Assembly (NCBI RefSeq): GCF_019749375.1
Contig: NZ_JACWFE010000021.1
Location: 1-64,000 of the forward strand
DNA from: Bacillus sp. S/N-304-OC-R1
GTDB taxonomy: Bacteria > Bacillota > Bacilli > Bacillales > Cytobacillaceae
Direction of reading: 5' to 3'
Length of the DNA stretch: 64,000 nt
The translations under genes and the position numbers were made by a program. How positions within the stretch are numbered: the stretch's first letter is position 1; each line of letters opens with the position of its first letter. A model generated the notes under the pieces. It did no database searches and was not told the origin of the DNA. It worked only from the letters and a program-made list of their open reading frames with translations. Below are positions 26,554 to 35,337 of the stretch, piece by piece.

Positions 26554-27924
26554 TTATTTTATGTTGTATTTCTCCAGCTTGTATTTTAAAGATTGCTTAG
26601 AAAGTCCTAAGCGCCTTGCTGTTTCAGCAATTTTTCCATTTGTTTGAATCCATTCGTTCATAATGATGGATTTTTCATAGTCTTCAACCGCATCTCTTAA
26701 AGACTGCACTTTCGGAACCTTTTCTATTACATTCGCTTTACCGGAAAAGTTTCGAATTCGATCTGGTATATCATCAATGGTAATCTCGGATGTGTTTACT
26801 TGGTTAAACGCATTTTCCACTGCATTCTTCAGCTCGCGAATATTCCCCGGCCAGCTATATCTTTTAAAGCACTGGAGAGCCTCCTCGGTCATGCCTTCCA
26901 CATAGATATTCATAATATTATTGTAAAAATTAATATAGTATTTCAAAAGCACTTCAATATCATCCGGCCTAACTGAAAGTTTAGGCAGGTTAATTTGTAC
27001 AACCCCTAAACGGAAAAATAAGTCCTGCCGTAAGCGTTTCTCTTCAACGAGAAGGTCCGGGTCTTCATTGGTTGCTGAAAGAACACGGATATCAAGCTGA
27101 ATATTCTTCTTCCCACCAATTCGGCGAATCGTTTTTTCCTCAATCGCCTTAAGCAGCTTTACTTGAAGATTAATGTCCAGGGAGTTTATTTCATCTAAAA
27201 ATAATGTGCCGCCTTCTGCCTGTTCAAACAGCCCGGGCATATCCTCAGCCCCTGTAAAGCTGCCTTTCGTCGTACCGAACAACGTACTTTCCAGCAGGCT
27301 CGCAGGAATCGCTCCACAGTTAAAGGAAATAAAAGGCTTGCCAAACCGATCACTTAAATTGTGAATTGATTGGGCTACAACCTCTTTTCCCGTACCGGTA
27401 TGACCGTAAATTAAGACAGTTGAATCCGTTCTGGCTACCTTTTTTATCTTTTCTTTAACAGCCATCATTTGTGGATTGACGGTGACAATATCGTCAATGG
27501 TGTAGATCGTATTATTTTTTCTATACATCTTATGCCCAGCATATTCGTCAAGAAACTGGATATTTTCTTTCGTGAAGTAATGTTTGGAAAACTCAATCGC
27601 CCCAACAATTTCATCGCCTTGTTTGATCGGATATGTTGAACTTTTTGACACATAGGAGCTGCCTGTTTTCGAAATCATTTGCTGCTCCACATTAATTAAG
27701 GCTTCCCCAGTTTTTATCGCCCGCATAAGTGTGCTATTTTCTTCTGTCAGGTTTTTATAGAAGCTTGTAATATTTTTCCCAAGAAATTCTTCAGGCTTTT
27801 CACCTAGCTTCTTCAAAATATGTAAATCCGCCAAATCATAAAAAATCGTCTTCCCCGTTTTATCTACGACTAATACATTATCAAAATCGGACAGTTGCTT
27901 TAAGTCCGCAGTCTCCATTTCCAA
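26554..27924 (-). CDS. Sigma-54-dependent transcriptional activator (PAS-AAA-HTH)
   Basis: The 456-residue protein has an N-terminal PAS-type sensor (residues 1-110, [16 protein letters not shown]), a central AAA+ ATPase and a C-terminal Fis-type helix-turn-helix ([20 protein letters not shown]). The AAA+ domain shows Walker A GHTGTGKE, the sigma-54 contact loop GSFTGAE (GAFTGA variant), Walker [10 protein letters not shown] and [11 protein letters not shown]. It is RocR/BkdR-like and should drive the sigma-54 promoter of the neighbouring brnQ; its ligand is unknown. I use the TTG at 27924 because GGAGGGG lies six bases upstream; an ATG two codons later is also possible. The longer frame starting at 27984 has no ribosome site. 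Confidence 0.9.
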   Translation of the reverse strand: MEMETADLKQLSDFDNVLVVDKTGKTIFYDLADLHILKKLGEKPEEFLGKNITSFYKNLTEENSTLMRAIKTGEALINVEQQMISKTGSSYVSKSSTYPIKQGDEIVGAIEFSKHYFTKENIQFLDEYAGHKMYRKNNTIYTIDDIVTVNPQMMAVKEKIKKVARTDSTVLIYGHTGTGKEVVAQSIHNLSDRFGKPFISFNCGAIPASLLESTLFGTTKGSFTGAEDMPGLFEQAEGGTLFLDEINSLDINLQVKLLKAIEEKTIRRIGGKKNIQLDIRVLSATNEDPDLLVEEKRLRQDLFFRLGVVQINLPKLSVRPDDIEVLLKYYINFYNNIMNIYVEGMTEEALQCFKRYSWPGNIRELKNAVENAFNQVNTSEITIDDIPDRIRNFSGKANVIEKVPKVQSLRDAVEDYEKSIIMNEWIQTNGKIAETARRLGLSKQSLKYKLEKYNIK

Positions 27925-27985
27925 TTTGGTCCCCTCCCATCGAAAGTCCTTGTTTACGACTATATATAATTTCAGATTAATCAAA

Positions 27986-28016
27986 AAAAGATGAGAACCG
28001 ACATAGGTCGATCCCC
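27986..28016 (-). terminator. Probable terminator upstream of the activator gene
   Basis: On the minus strand GGGATCGAC-CTAT-GTCGGTTCTC forms an imperfect hairpin followed by ATCTTTTTTT. It separates minJ from the activator gene. Confidence 0.6.
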
Positions 28017-28044
28017 ATTTTTAATTTCCCGCACAGCCTCTTAT

Positions 28045-29247
28045 TTATACCGCCTCACTGCCATTTTTTATCTCATCCGGAATAAAAAGAATTCCAAGCT
28101 CATGATGATCGCCTTCGTATAGAGCTCGTTGAGCAAAACGGATTTGTCCATTTACATCAAAAACCTCTAGCTTACAATGCGCGCGATTTTTCAAAAGGGC
28201 TTCATAGAAGCTTGTCCGGTCATGAACAACAAGACCATTGACCTTCGTGATCAGCTCTCCTACCTTCAAACCCATATTGCTTGCCGGAGATCCAGGAATA
28301 ATACCTAATACCATAACACCCTGGTTTCTTTTTGAAAAGTAAAACGGAAGATTTTCCTCTTGGATTCTCTGCCTTAATGTAATCATTTCGCGTCCAATAA
28401 TCGCAATCGTCACGACCACAATCGATGCGAGCGGATACCAGTAGCCTGAAATCGATAATAGCGCGATGAAAACACCTAACCAAATAACCTTTTTACCGAT
28501 TTTCTTCACAGCACCGGCTGGCAAATTGCCTTGCATACGCTGAAAAAAGCCAATGGCAAACGGAACAAGAATAATAGAATATGTACTTCCTCCAACCGTA
28601 AAGACCGGCCACCATTCAAATGGCGCCTTCAATGCTTCTCCAGGGATCAATAGAAACAGCGGCAGCATCCAAAGCCTTTTTACCTCATGTATGCCCACTC
28701 TCTGGCCGCGCTTACTCGTTATTAGTTTTGGAGAAGAGCCTTTCCGTCCATTTTTGAAAATCAAAATCCCTTCACCGATTAATAGTAGAGCTAGAAGAAC
28801 AGCGATCGATGGAAAAACAGTTTCCTCTGAGTCTTTGATTGATGTCAAAAATGCCGGTAGCTGCCATTGTTGCTCTGCAGCAAAAATGGTCGCAAAAAAA
28901 GCAAAACCTAGCGTGTATGCAGGTGCCATCCACCGAATCCTCGTTGTGATGCTCCACACCAATGTAAAAATAGCAGTAAATACAATCGTTTCAAGCGGAA
29001 CAACTAGACCGGCGGTGATAGAAACGAGTGACAGCACTAGTCCAATGATTATGCCTAACGGAAGCAGCTGCCTCAGCTCAAAATAAGCATTCTCCGCACG
29101 AACATGAAAGTTCTTTCTCTCCCGCTTCACACGTGAAACGCCCAATAAAGCTACTATGAAGAAAAGATAGTAGAAAACCGGATTCAAAAAAAGCTTGCCT
29201 GTCCCTTTCAATATTTCAATAAGCCATTCAAGAGCCAACTTAGCCAC
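28045..29247 (-). CDS. minJ: Division topology protein MinJ
   Basis: MinJ is a polytopic membrane protein that bridges DivIVA and MinCD at cell poles and septa. The 400-residue product has about seven hydrophobic segments and a C-terminal PDZ domain from about residue 300 (VMVLGIIPGSPASNMGLKVG, then ELITKVNGLVVHDRTSFYEA), the MinJ arrangement. Position next to ctpB matches B. subtilis yvjD. The start is uncertain: a GTG at 29247 is only three bases from AGAGG, and a TTG three codons later has AGGTGG five bases upstream. Either changes the protein by only three residues. Confidence 0.9.
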   Translation of the reverse strand: MAKLALEWLIEILKGTGKLFLNPVFYYLFFIVALLGVSRVKRERKNFHVRAENAYFELRQLLPLGIIIGLVLSLVSITAGLVVPLETIVFTAIFTLVWSITTRIRWMAPAYTLGFAFFATIFAAEQQWQLPAFLTSIKDSEETVFPSIAVLLALLLIGEGILIFKNGRKGSSPKLITSKRGQRVGIHEVKRLWMLPLFLLIPGEALKAPFEWWPVFTVGGSTYSIILVPFAIGFFQRMQGNLPAGAVKKIGKKVIWLGVFIALLSISGYWYPLASIVVVTIAIIGREMITLRQRIQEENLPFYFSKRNQGVMVLGIIPGSPASNMGLKVGELITKVNGLVVHDRTSFYEALLKNRAHCKLEVFDVNGQIRFAQRALYEGDHHELGILFIPDEIKNGSEAV

Positions 29248-29404
29248 CTACCTCTATGTACAAAACCAGAAAATAATTTATTTGATCGTACTATTTTAAC
29301 CTATTACTCTATATTCTATCAAAATGTCCACTTAAAGCCTATTGCTATATTTTTGAAATGGTTTTCATTTTGAGAAATGTTAGAATTCAAGCTATTGGAA
29401 AAAG

Positions 29405-29433
29405 CAAAAAGCCACCGTTCGATTGAAACGGTG
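29405..29433 (-). terminator. Intrinsic terminator of ctpB
   Basis: On the minus strand CACCGTT (29427-29433) pairs with AACGGTG (29413-29419), followed by GCTTTTTGC. It lies about 40 bases after the ctpB stop. Confidence 0.82.
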
Positions 29434-29472
29434 ACTATATTTAATCGCAGTAAAAGGGCTGTACGTACTAAT

Positions 29473-30933
29473 TTATTGACGAGCTAAAAACCTTAAAGCA
29501 GTTTGAAGCTGCATATCATTTTCCTCTTTTTTCATTTCAGCTATTACTGCCTTTTCGAGTGTGGAAGCTGTTTTCTTGTCAATTTTCCCGGATGGTGTCA
29601 GGTCGTGCTGCTGCTGAAATGCGCGAACCGCCGTTACAGTCGACTCACTAAAGTATCCATCGCTTCTGCCAGGAGCATAGCCTAAACCATCAAGCATTTC
29701 CTGCGCATTTTTCACTTGCTCATTATTCATATCCTTGGCTAATGCATCCTCAACCTGAAGTGGATGGGTATGAAATATTTTCGGCTGCTTCACTTCAATT
29801 GTTGGCTTGATACCTTTGTTATGAATCCAGTTTCCATCCGGCGTGAGCCATTTATATAAAGTTAATTTAATATTGCTGCCATCCCCCATCGGAACCGGCT
29901 GCTGGACTGTCCCTTTTCCAAACGTATTCACCCCAATAAGCGGATACCCTTGAGCTTCTTTTAAAGCACCTGCCAGTATTTCTGATGCAGAAGCACTGCC
30001 ATTATCAATTAACACAGCAATCGGATAGTCTTTTGCCTTTTTTAAAGTAGAGAAATAGCGTTTCTTCTCGCCTTCACGCTTTTCGATTTGAATATACGGC
30101 TTTTCACCCGTCACCAGTTCTCTTAAAATTTCCTCAACCGAAATCAAGAGCCCTCCAGGGTTGCCCCGGACATCAATCACTAAGCCCTCTAATCCCTTTT
30201 TCTCCAACGACCTTAAGCTCTTTCTGAATTCATCCGCTGTGTCTTGAGAAAATGAAGTAATTTCAATATAGCCAATCGCTTTTCCATCTTGTCTTTTCAG
30301 ATCAGAAAACACGGTCATATGAGGAATTTCGTCCCGCTGGACCTGCACAGTGATCGGCTCTTTTAACCCTTCCCTGCCAATTTCTAATTTCACCATCGTG
30401 CCTTTTTTTCCGCGAATTTTAGACGTTGCCTGGTAAAGGTCCAGCCCTTTTATGCTCTCCCCATCCACCTTCAAAATTTGATCACGCGGTTTTAAACCCA
30501 CTTTTTCAGCAGGAGAATCTTTAAATGGCGATACGATAATAATTTTTCCATCCTCCATGCCAACTTCAGCACCAATTCCTTCAAAGGAGGACTCAAGCGT
30601 CTCATTAAACTGCCTAACCGTTTCCTTGTCCATATAAATGGAATATGGATCGGAAAGCGTGGCCAGCATCCCCTGAATCGCCCCTTCGACAAGCTGCTTT
30701 TCCTCTACTTTTTCCACATAACTATTCAGAATAAGGCTGTAAGCTTGCTCGACCTTTCCCAAAACCCCACTGTCTAAGGCCTGTGGCAACATGTTGTCCG
30801 ATTTATGGGAAGTATCCATTTCCGCTCCATCGAGGAGTGTCCCTTGATTCAGCCATTTCATCCCTGCATATGTACCGCCCGCTCCTGTCAAAAGCGAACC
30901 GGTCATCAATAAAGCCATCCATTTTCTATTCAT
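29473..30933 (-). CDS. ctpB: C-terminal processing serine protease CtpB
   Basis: CtpB is an exported S41 PDZ protease; in B. subtilis it cleaves SpoIVFA in the sigma-K checkpoint of sporulation. The 486 residues contain a signal/anchor (ALLMTGSLLTGAGGTYAG), a PDZ domain near 115-195 (GIGAEVGMEDGKIIIVSPF), the catalytic Ser in NGSASASE (about 311-318), Lys in FGKGTVQ (340), and a C-terminal peptidoglycan-binding-1 domain (QVKNAQEMLDGLGYAPGRSD). Length matches CtpB (480). It lies between minJ and ftsX as in B. subtilis, but is separated from ftsX by a repeat-filled gap of 640 bases. Confidence 0.94.
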   Translation of the reverse strand: MNRKWMALLMTGSLLTGAGGTYAGMKWLNQGTLLDGAEMDTSHKSDNMLPQALDSGVLGKVEQAYSLILNSYVEKVEEKQLVEGAIQGMLATLSDPYSIYMDKETVRQFNETLESSFEGIGAEVGMEDGKIIIVSPFKDSPAEKVGLKPRDQILKVDGESIKGLDLYQATSKIRGKKGTMVKLEIGREGLKEPITVQVQRDEIPHMTVFSDLKRQDGKAIGYIEITSFSQDTADEFRKSLRSLEKKGLEGLVIDVRGNPGGLLISVEEILRELVTGEKPYIQIEKREGEKKRYFSTLKKAKDYPIAVLIDNGSASASEILAGALKEAQGYPLIGVNTFGKGTVQQPVPMGDGSNIKLTLYKWLTPDGNWIHNKGIKPTIEVKQPKIFHTHPLQVEDALAKDMNNEQVKNAQEMLDGLGYAPGRSDGYFSESTVTAVRAFQQQHDLTPSGKIDKKTASTLEKAVIAEMKKEENDMQLQTALRFLARQ

Positions 30934-31150
30934 CCCATCTTCCTTTCTATTCGCTGCACATTCAAATGATATTTAACGACGTGAATGCTTGGCTTTTTTC
31001 CAGTATCATGCCTGCCTTTTTTGTTAATAGGGATGCCTTAGTAATTCAATATATGTGGGAAGTGGACGGGTTATGAGAGATTTTATGGGTGGGGGGGGTT
31101 GTGTGAGTGTTTTTTGAGGGGAGTGGGGATTTTGAGGGCATTGATGCGGG

Positions 31151-31476
31151 TTATTTGACCAATTTTCTTAGGAGAGGGGATTTTCGGGTATATTGAGGCG
31201 CTCTATTTGACCTATTTTCTTAGGAGAGGGAATTTTCGAGAATATTGAGGCGTTCTATTTGACCTATTTTCTTAGTAGAGGGGATTTTCGGGAATGGTGA
31301 GGCGTTCTATTTGACCAAATTTCTTAGGAGAGGAGATTTTCGGGTATATTGAGGCGTTCTATTTGACCTATTTTCTTAGGAGAGGAGATTTTCGGAAATG
31401 GTGAGGCGTTCTATTTGAACAAATTTCTAAGGAGAGGAGATTTTCGGAATATTGAGGCGTTCTATTTGACTGTTTT
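31151..31476. repeat. 52-bp tandem repeat array, about seven units
   Basis: CTATTTGAC-type unit starts lie at 31151, 31203, 31255, 31307, 31359, 31411 and 31462, a strict 52-base period. A typical unit reads TTCTATTTGACCTATTTTC, then TTAGGAGAGGGGATTTTCGG and GAATATTGAGGCG, with variants alternating between units. It occupies the space 30934-31573 between ctpB and ftsX. A G-rich tract (GGGTGGGGGGGG) sits at about 31086-31098. I see no gene in this stretch. Confidence 0.9.
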
Positions 31477-31529
31477 TTTATTAGAATTGCAATAACGGGA
31501 GCATTAGAACATTTCTGAATGTTTTTCAA

Positions 31530-31562
31530 ACAAAAAAAAGAAGAGGACTCGGCCCCTTCCTT
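31530..31562 (-). terminator. Probable terminator of ftsEX
   Basis: On the minus strand AGAAG...AGG pairs imperfectly with CCT...CTTCT across GGCCGAGT, followed by eight T residues, just after the ftsX stop. Confidence 0.65.
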
Positions 31563-31573
31563 CTGCATTATCA

Positions 31574-32467
31574 TTATACTTTTAAAAACTTTCGAACTGA
31601 CATCATACTTCCCCAAATACCGATCAAGGCGCCCATTAGGAGCAGCAATCCAGATATTTGGTATATAAACGGGTTAACATGGAGCAGCTCGATAAAGTTT
31701 CCTGAAAGCTTTGGCTGTAATAAATCGTAGAGATAATAATAGGATGTGGCAACCAGCGCGATTGGCAGAAAAGAGCCAAGAAGCCCGAGCCATAGGCCCT
31801 CTAGGAAGAATGGCCATCTGATAAAGGCATTTGTTGCCCCTACTAATCTCATAATCTCAATTTCTCTTCTTCTTGCAACAATTGTAATTTTAATTGTATT
31901 GGAAATCAGGAACATCGCTGTAAATAACAGTCCAATGATTAGAACAATCCCAACATTACGACTAGTTTTGATGATTGAAAAGAGCTTTTCAATTTTTCCT
32001 TGGCCGTATTTTACTTTCGACGCATATTCCATTTTTTCGATCTTTTTCGCGACCATCATGGTGTCCTCAGGCTTAACCGTTTTCACAACAAACACATCAT
32101 TTAGAGGGTTGTCCTGTTCAAAAAGCTTATACGCTTCCCCTTCGTCTCCAAAACTCTTAATTAAATTGTTAAGCTCCTGATCCTTTGGAGAGTACTTGAC
32201 TGATTTCACCTCAGGAATCTTTTCAATCTTCTGACCTAAGATTTTTTGATCCTCTTTACTCGCAGCCACGTCAATATGAACACGAATTTCTACTTGAGCC
32301 TCAAGATCAGTAGCTACTTTATTTAAATTCATCATGATGACAAAAAATACACCAACTAAAATGAGCGTAACTGTAACAGCACTAGCAGAGGCAAACGTCA
32401 TCCAGCCATTTCTCGCCAAACTCTTAAAGCTTTCTCTTAAATGACGTCGTAAAGTTCTAGCTTTCAT
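31574..32467 (-). CDS. ftsX: Cell division ABC transporter permease FtsX
   Basis: FtsX with FtsE activates peptidoglycan hydrolases (CwlO in B. subtilis) during elongation and influences sporulation entry. The 297-residue protein has one N-terminal helix (FASASAVTVTLILVGVFFVI), a large extracellular loop of about 120 residues and three C-terminal helices, the FtsX topology. The start at 32467 (MKARTLRRHLRESFKSL) aligns with B. subtilis length (296) and has GAGGTG nine bases upstream; the longer frame is an artefact. It overlaps the end of ftsE by 11 bases. Confidence 0.94.
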   Translation of the reverse strand: MKARTLRRHLRESFKSLARNGWMTFASASAVTVTLILVGVFFVIMMNLNKVATDLEAQVEIRVHIDVAASKEDQKILGQKIEKIPEVKSVKYSPKDQELNNLIKSFGDEGEAYKLFEQDNPLNDVFVVKTVKPEDTMMVAKKIEKMEYASKVKYGQGKIEKLFSIIKTSRNVGIVLIIGLLFTAMFLISNTIKITIVARRREIEIMRLVGATNAFIRWPFFLEGLWLGLLGSFLPIALVATSYYYLYDLLQPKLSGNFIELLHVNPFIYQISGLLLLMGALIGIWGSMMSVRKFLKV

Positions 32468-33143
32468 AGCCATAATCACCTCGCTGCTGATCACGAACAA
32501 TCTTTCCGCTTTCAATGGCAATTACACGGTGTTTGATCGTATTAACAATCTCTTTATTGTGTGTAGCCATCACGACAGTCGTGCCCCTTGTATTAATTTC
32601 TTCGAAGATATTCATAATTTCCCAAGATGTATCCGGGTCTAGATTTCCTGTCGGTTCATCCGCAATGACAACCTTTGGTGCATTCACAATCGAGCGCGCA
32701 ATCGACACACGCTGCTGCTCTCCCCCTGATAATTCTGTTGGAAGCATGCGTGCTTTATGCTTTAAATTAACAAGCTCCAATGTTTCCATTACTTGCTTTT
32801 TAATATATTTCGGCTGTTCCTCTGTCACTTCAAGTGCAAAAGCTACATTTTCATAAACTGATAGCGTCGGCAGCAATTTAAAGTCCTGGAACACGACACC
32901 AATATTACGGCGGAGAAGTGGAACCTTGCTCGCCTTTAATTTCCCAAGATTGACACCATTGATCATAATCGTCCCGCTAGTTGGCTTTTCTTCTCTATAC
33001 ATCATTTTAATAAAAGTTGATTTCCCGGCACCGCTTGGACCAACTACATATACAAATTCTCCGGCTTTGATATGCACATCAATCCCGTTTGCCGCGACAA
33101 CTCCATTCGGATACTTTTTATATACATCCTGCATTTCTATCAT
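32457..33143 (-). CDS. ftsE: Cell division ATP-binding protein FtsE
   Basis: The 228-residue ABC ATPase partner of FtsX. It shows Walker A GPSGAGKST near residue 37, Q-loop VFQDFKLL, signature LSGGEQQRVSIARSIV and Walker B VVIADEPTGNLDP. The start at 33143 (MIEMQDVYKKYPNG) gives the usual length and has AGGTGA five bases upstream; ATG and GTG codons a few bases earlier are too close to that site. First gene of the ftsE-ftsX operon. Confidence 0.96.
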   Translation of the reverse strand: MIEMQDVYKKYPNGVVAANGIDVHIKAGEFVYVVGPSGAGKSTFIKMMYREEKPTSGTIMINGVNLGKLKASKVPLLRRNIGVVFQDFKLLPTLSVYENVAFALEVTEEQPKYIKKQVMETLELVNLKHKARMLPTELSGGEQQRVSIARSIVNAPKVVIADEPTGNLDPDTSWEIMNIFEEINTRGTTVVMATHNKEIVNTIKHRVIAIESGKIVRDQQRGDYGYES

Positions 33144-33262
33144 ATACATCACCTAATTTTTTGTGGTTTAATTCGACTGAATTGGCAAAAACGTCTATAT
33201 AAAAACAACATTCGATAAAATACGACACCCAGAAAACGACAATTATTGAATCATACTTTTCC

Positions 33263-33271
33263 ATTATAACA
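33263..33271 (-). promoter_or_regulatory. Extended -10 promoter candidate for ftsEX
   Basis: The minus strand reads TGTTATAAT, a TG-N-TATAAT extended -10 element, 120 bases upstream of the ftsE ATG. No good -35 is visible, which extended -10 promoters tolerate. Confidence 0.45.
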
Positions 33272-33329
33272 TCAACACTTGCCTAATTACTTTGAAAAAA
33301 TATTACATTTTCTTTTCATAGAGGGAAAC

Positions 33330-33357
33330 GTGACGAGGGGACGGTTCTCTCGTCCCA
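33330..33357. repeat. GGGAC/GTCCC hairpin element, copy 2
   Basis: The sequence GACGAGGGGACGGTTCTC followed by TCGTCCC can fold on GGGAC/GTCCC arms; its reverse complement shares GAACCGTCCC and flanking GTC with the element at 17731-17758. It lies between ftsE and cccB. Confidence 0.6.
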
Positions 33358-33373
33358 CATATGAACATCAAAA

Positions 33374-33408
33374 ATAATAAAAACGTTCCGTCGGGTGGAC
33401 AGAACGTT
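33374..33408 (-). terminator. Intrinsic terminator of cccB
   Basis: On the minus strand AAACGTTC (33401-33408) pairs with GAACGTTT (33381-33388) with partial inner pairing, followed by TTATTATTTTT, ten bases after the stop. Confidence 0.82.
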
Positions 33409-33418
33409 TTCGGAAACC

Positions 33419-33766
33419 TTATTTCTTAGCAGCTAGCCACTCTGCTACTTTTGATGCTTCATCGCCTTTAAGAAGTCCCGCAGGCATTGCACCTTTCCCG
33501 TTAGCTAGAATGTTTTCAATATCTTCCTTAGAAAGCTGGGAACCAATTTTGTTAAGTGCAGGTCCTACGCCGCCTTCAAGGTTCGCGCCATGGCAGCTTG
33601 AACATTTTTGATTAAACAGCTTTTCCGCATCTCCTGCTCCAGCTGTTGTTGTTTCTCCGCCTGTTGTTGTGCCCGTGTCCTTCTTATTGTCCGCATTACC
33701 TCCGCCGCCACAAGCTGCAAGGACAAGAGAAGTACCCATTAGTAGTGCAAGAAGCTTCTTTTTCAA
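33419..33766 (-). CDS. cccB: Membrane-anchored cytochrome c-551 (CccB)
   Basis: A small lipid-anchored c-type cytochrome carrying electrons outside the membrane. The 115-residue precursor has a lipoprotein signal ([12 protein letters not shown], Cys19), a Gly/Thr-rich flexible linker, the haem attachment motif CSSCH and a late Met ligand in GAMPAG. This fits CccB of B. subtilis, which also lies between ftsE and yvjA. Lgt encoded at the left of the window would lipidate it. Confidence 0.94.
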   Translation of the reverse strand: MKKKLLALLMGTSLVLAACGGGGNADNKKDTGTTTGGETTTAGAGDAEKLFNQKCSSCHGANLEGGVGPALNKIGSQLSKEDIENILANGKGAMPAGLLKGDEASKVAEWLAAKK

Positions 33767-33820
33767 CGCAATATCCCCCTCTGGAAAAATTACATACTAC
33801 AGCTATATTATACCAATACT

Positions 33821-34681
33821 CTACACCCGTTTGAAACCCTCGCCAAGCACCTCAGAGGCATCTGTAACCACGACAAACGCTGTCGGGTCAATGGTTTTGA
33901 CCAATTGTTTCAACTTTGTGAATTCTGTCTGGTCAACAACACACATCAACACTGGGCGCTCATTATCAGTATAACCACCGTATGCTGTTAGTTTTGTCAC
34001 ACCTCTGTCAATTTTATTCAAAATTCCATCACGAACTTCATTTTGATTTTCCGTAATTATCAGCACCATCTTGGATCGGCCGAATCCGATCTGTACAATA
34101 TCAATTGTTTTACTCGTCACATAAAGCGCTAGGAGCGCATAAAGCCCTCTTTCAATATCGAATACAATTGCAGCTGTAAGTACAATCAATCCATCGATGA
34201 TCGCTACACAAGTACCTAGTGTAAGCCCCGTAAACTTATTAATAATTTGTGCAGCAAGATCCGTGCCGCCGGTTGACGCTTTTCCGCGGAATACAATCCC
34301 CAAGCCAAGGCCAACACCGATTCCGCCAAATAAGGAAGCGAGCAGCGAATCATGTGTCCAAGGCTCAAACCCTTTTGTGAGAAACACGACAAACGGCAGA
34401 AATACTGTCCCAACGAGCGTTTTTATCCCAAATTGTTTTCCGAGAAAAATAACTCCCGCAACAAAAAGCGGAATATTAAAAGCCCACTGCACATACGCCG
34501 GTTCCCAGCCTACAACCGCAGCCAAAATCGTACTAATCCCGCTGACGCCGCCTGAAGCAATTTGGTTTGGCAGCAGAAACACATTAAATGTTATTGCAAT
34601 TATGGCTGCGCCAAGGAGGATTAAGAAGTATTCTTGAATGGTTTCTAAAGTTGATTGGGATGAATTATGTTTTTTTGACAT
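33821..34681 (-). CDS. yvjA: YitT-family membrane protein YvjA
   Basis: The 286-residue protein has six hydrophobic segments in the first 200 residues, including the YitT_membrane motif (AITFNVFLLPNQIASGGVSG, GKASTGGTDLAAQIIN), and a C-terminal soluble DUF2179 domain (residues about 220-280, VVDQTEFTKLKQLVKTIDP). Function unknown; it is the conserved neighbour of cccB and prfB. AAAGGAG precedes the ATG by six bases. Confidence 0.88.
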   Translation of the reverse strand: MSKKHNSSQSTLETIQEYFLILLGAAIIAITFNVFLLPNQIASGGVSGISTILAAVVGWEPAYVQWAFNIPLFVAGVIFLGKQFGIKTLVGTVFLPFVVFLTKGFEPWTHDSLLASLFGGIGVGLGLGIVFRGKASTGGTDLAAQIINKFTGLTLGTCVAIIDGLIVLTAAIVFDIERGLYALLALYVTSKTIDIVQIGFGRSKMVLIITENQNEVRDGILNKIDRGVTKLTAYGGYTDNERPVLMCVVDQTEFTKLKQLVKTIDPTAFVVVTDASEVLGEGFKRV

Positions 34682-34848
34682 GGTTTTCTCCTTTGATGTT
34701 TGCGCTGGTTTTGTTATGGTTTATGTCTATTAGGTAACTAATATTTCTTGTATATGTATTACTATGAACTTGGCTGTTTGAGAAAGATCACTTTCGGGCT
34801 TTGTTATGAAGCTGCTTATTGGACATCACGTGATGTTTTATTTATAGA

Positions 34849-35040
34849 CTTGTCAAATAAAGTCATTTATTGACCCACTTTGGGTTATTTTTCTATGTAC
34901 TTGTCCAATAAAATTGTTTATTGACCACTTCGGGTTATTTTTTCTATGTACTTGTCCAATAAAATTGTTTATTGACCACTTCATGCTATTTTTCCATTGT
35001 TCTTGTCCGATAAAAAAATGCTTATACAAGTCTCCGTGTT
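34849..35040. repeat. 51-bp tandem repeat array, about four units
   Basis: CTTGTC unit starts lie at 34849, 34900, 34951 and 35002, a 51-base period. A unit reads CTTGTCCAATAAAATTGTTT, then ATTGACCACTTCGGGTTATT and TTTTCTATGTA; first and last units are more diverged. The whole stretch 34682-35337 (656 bases) between yvjA and the heptad-repeat gene holds this array and otherwise AT-rich sequence without a recognisable gene. Confidence 0.88.
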
Positions 35041-35337
35041 GCTTAACTCTACACTTTCCGACAGTGAGTATAGCATGGTGGGAATTATGTGTAAATGCCA
35101 GTAGATTGCTGTGTTAAAGGGGTAAAATAATGGAGAGAGTATCTCCGTAGTAGGTTGTGAAGCGTTGGCTTAAACTATAAGGAGAAAGTTATTATTTAGT
35201 TAAATCAAGTTTTTTTCTGCAAATTTGCAGTATGTCTAGAGTTCTTGTCTAAATGAAATCAATTCCCACTTTTTATCCAATTGAACAACATTGCTTGCCA
35301 GCTTTCTGTGTTATAATCACGATAAGGAGGTGACAAA

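Noticed and set aside
31368..31616. 82-codon minus frame spanning the second array and the ftsX terminator
   Set aside because: Runs through repeats and a terminator and overlaps the ftsX end; no ribosome site.
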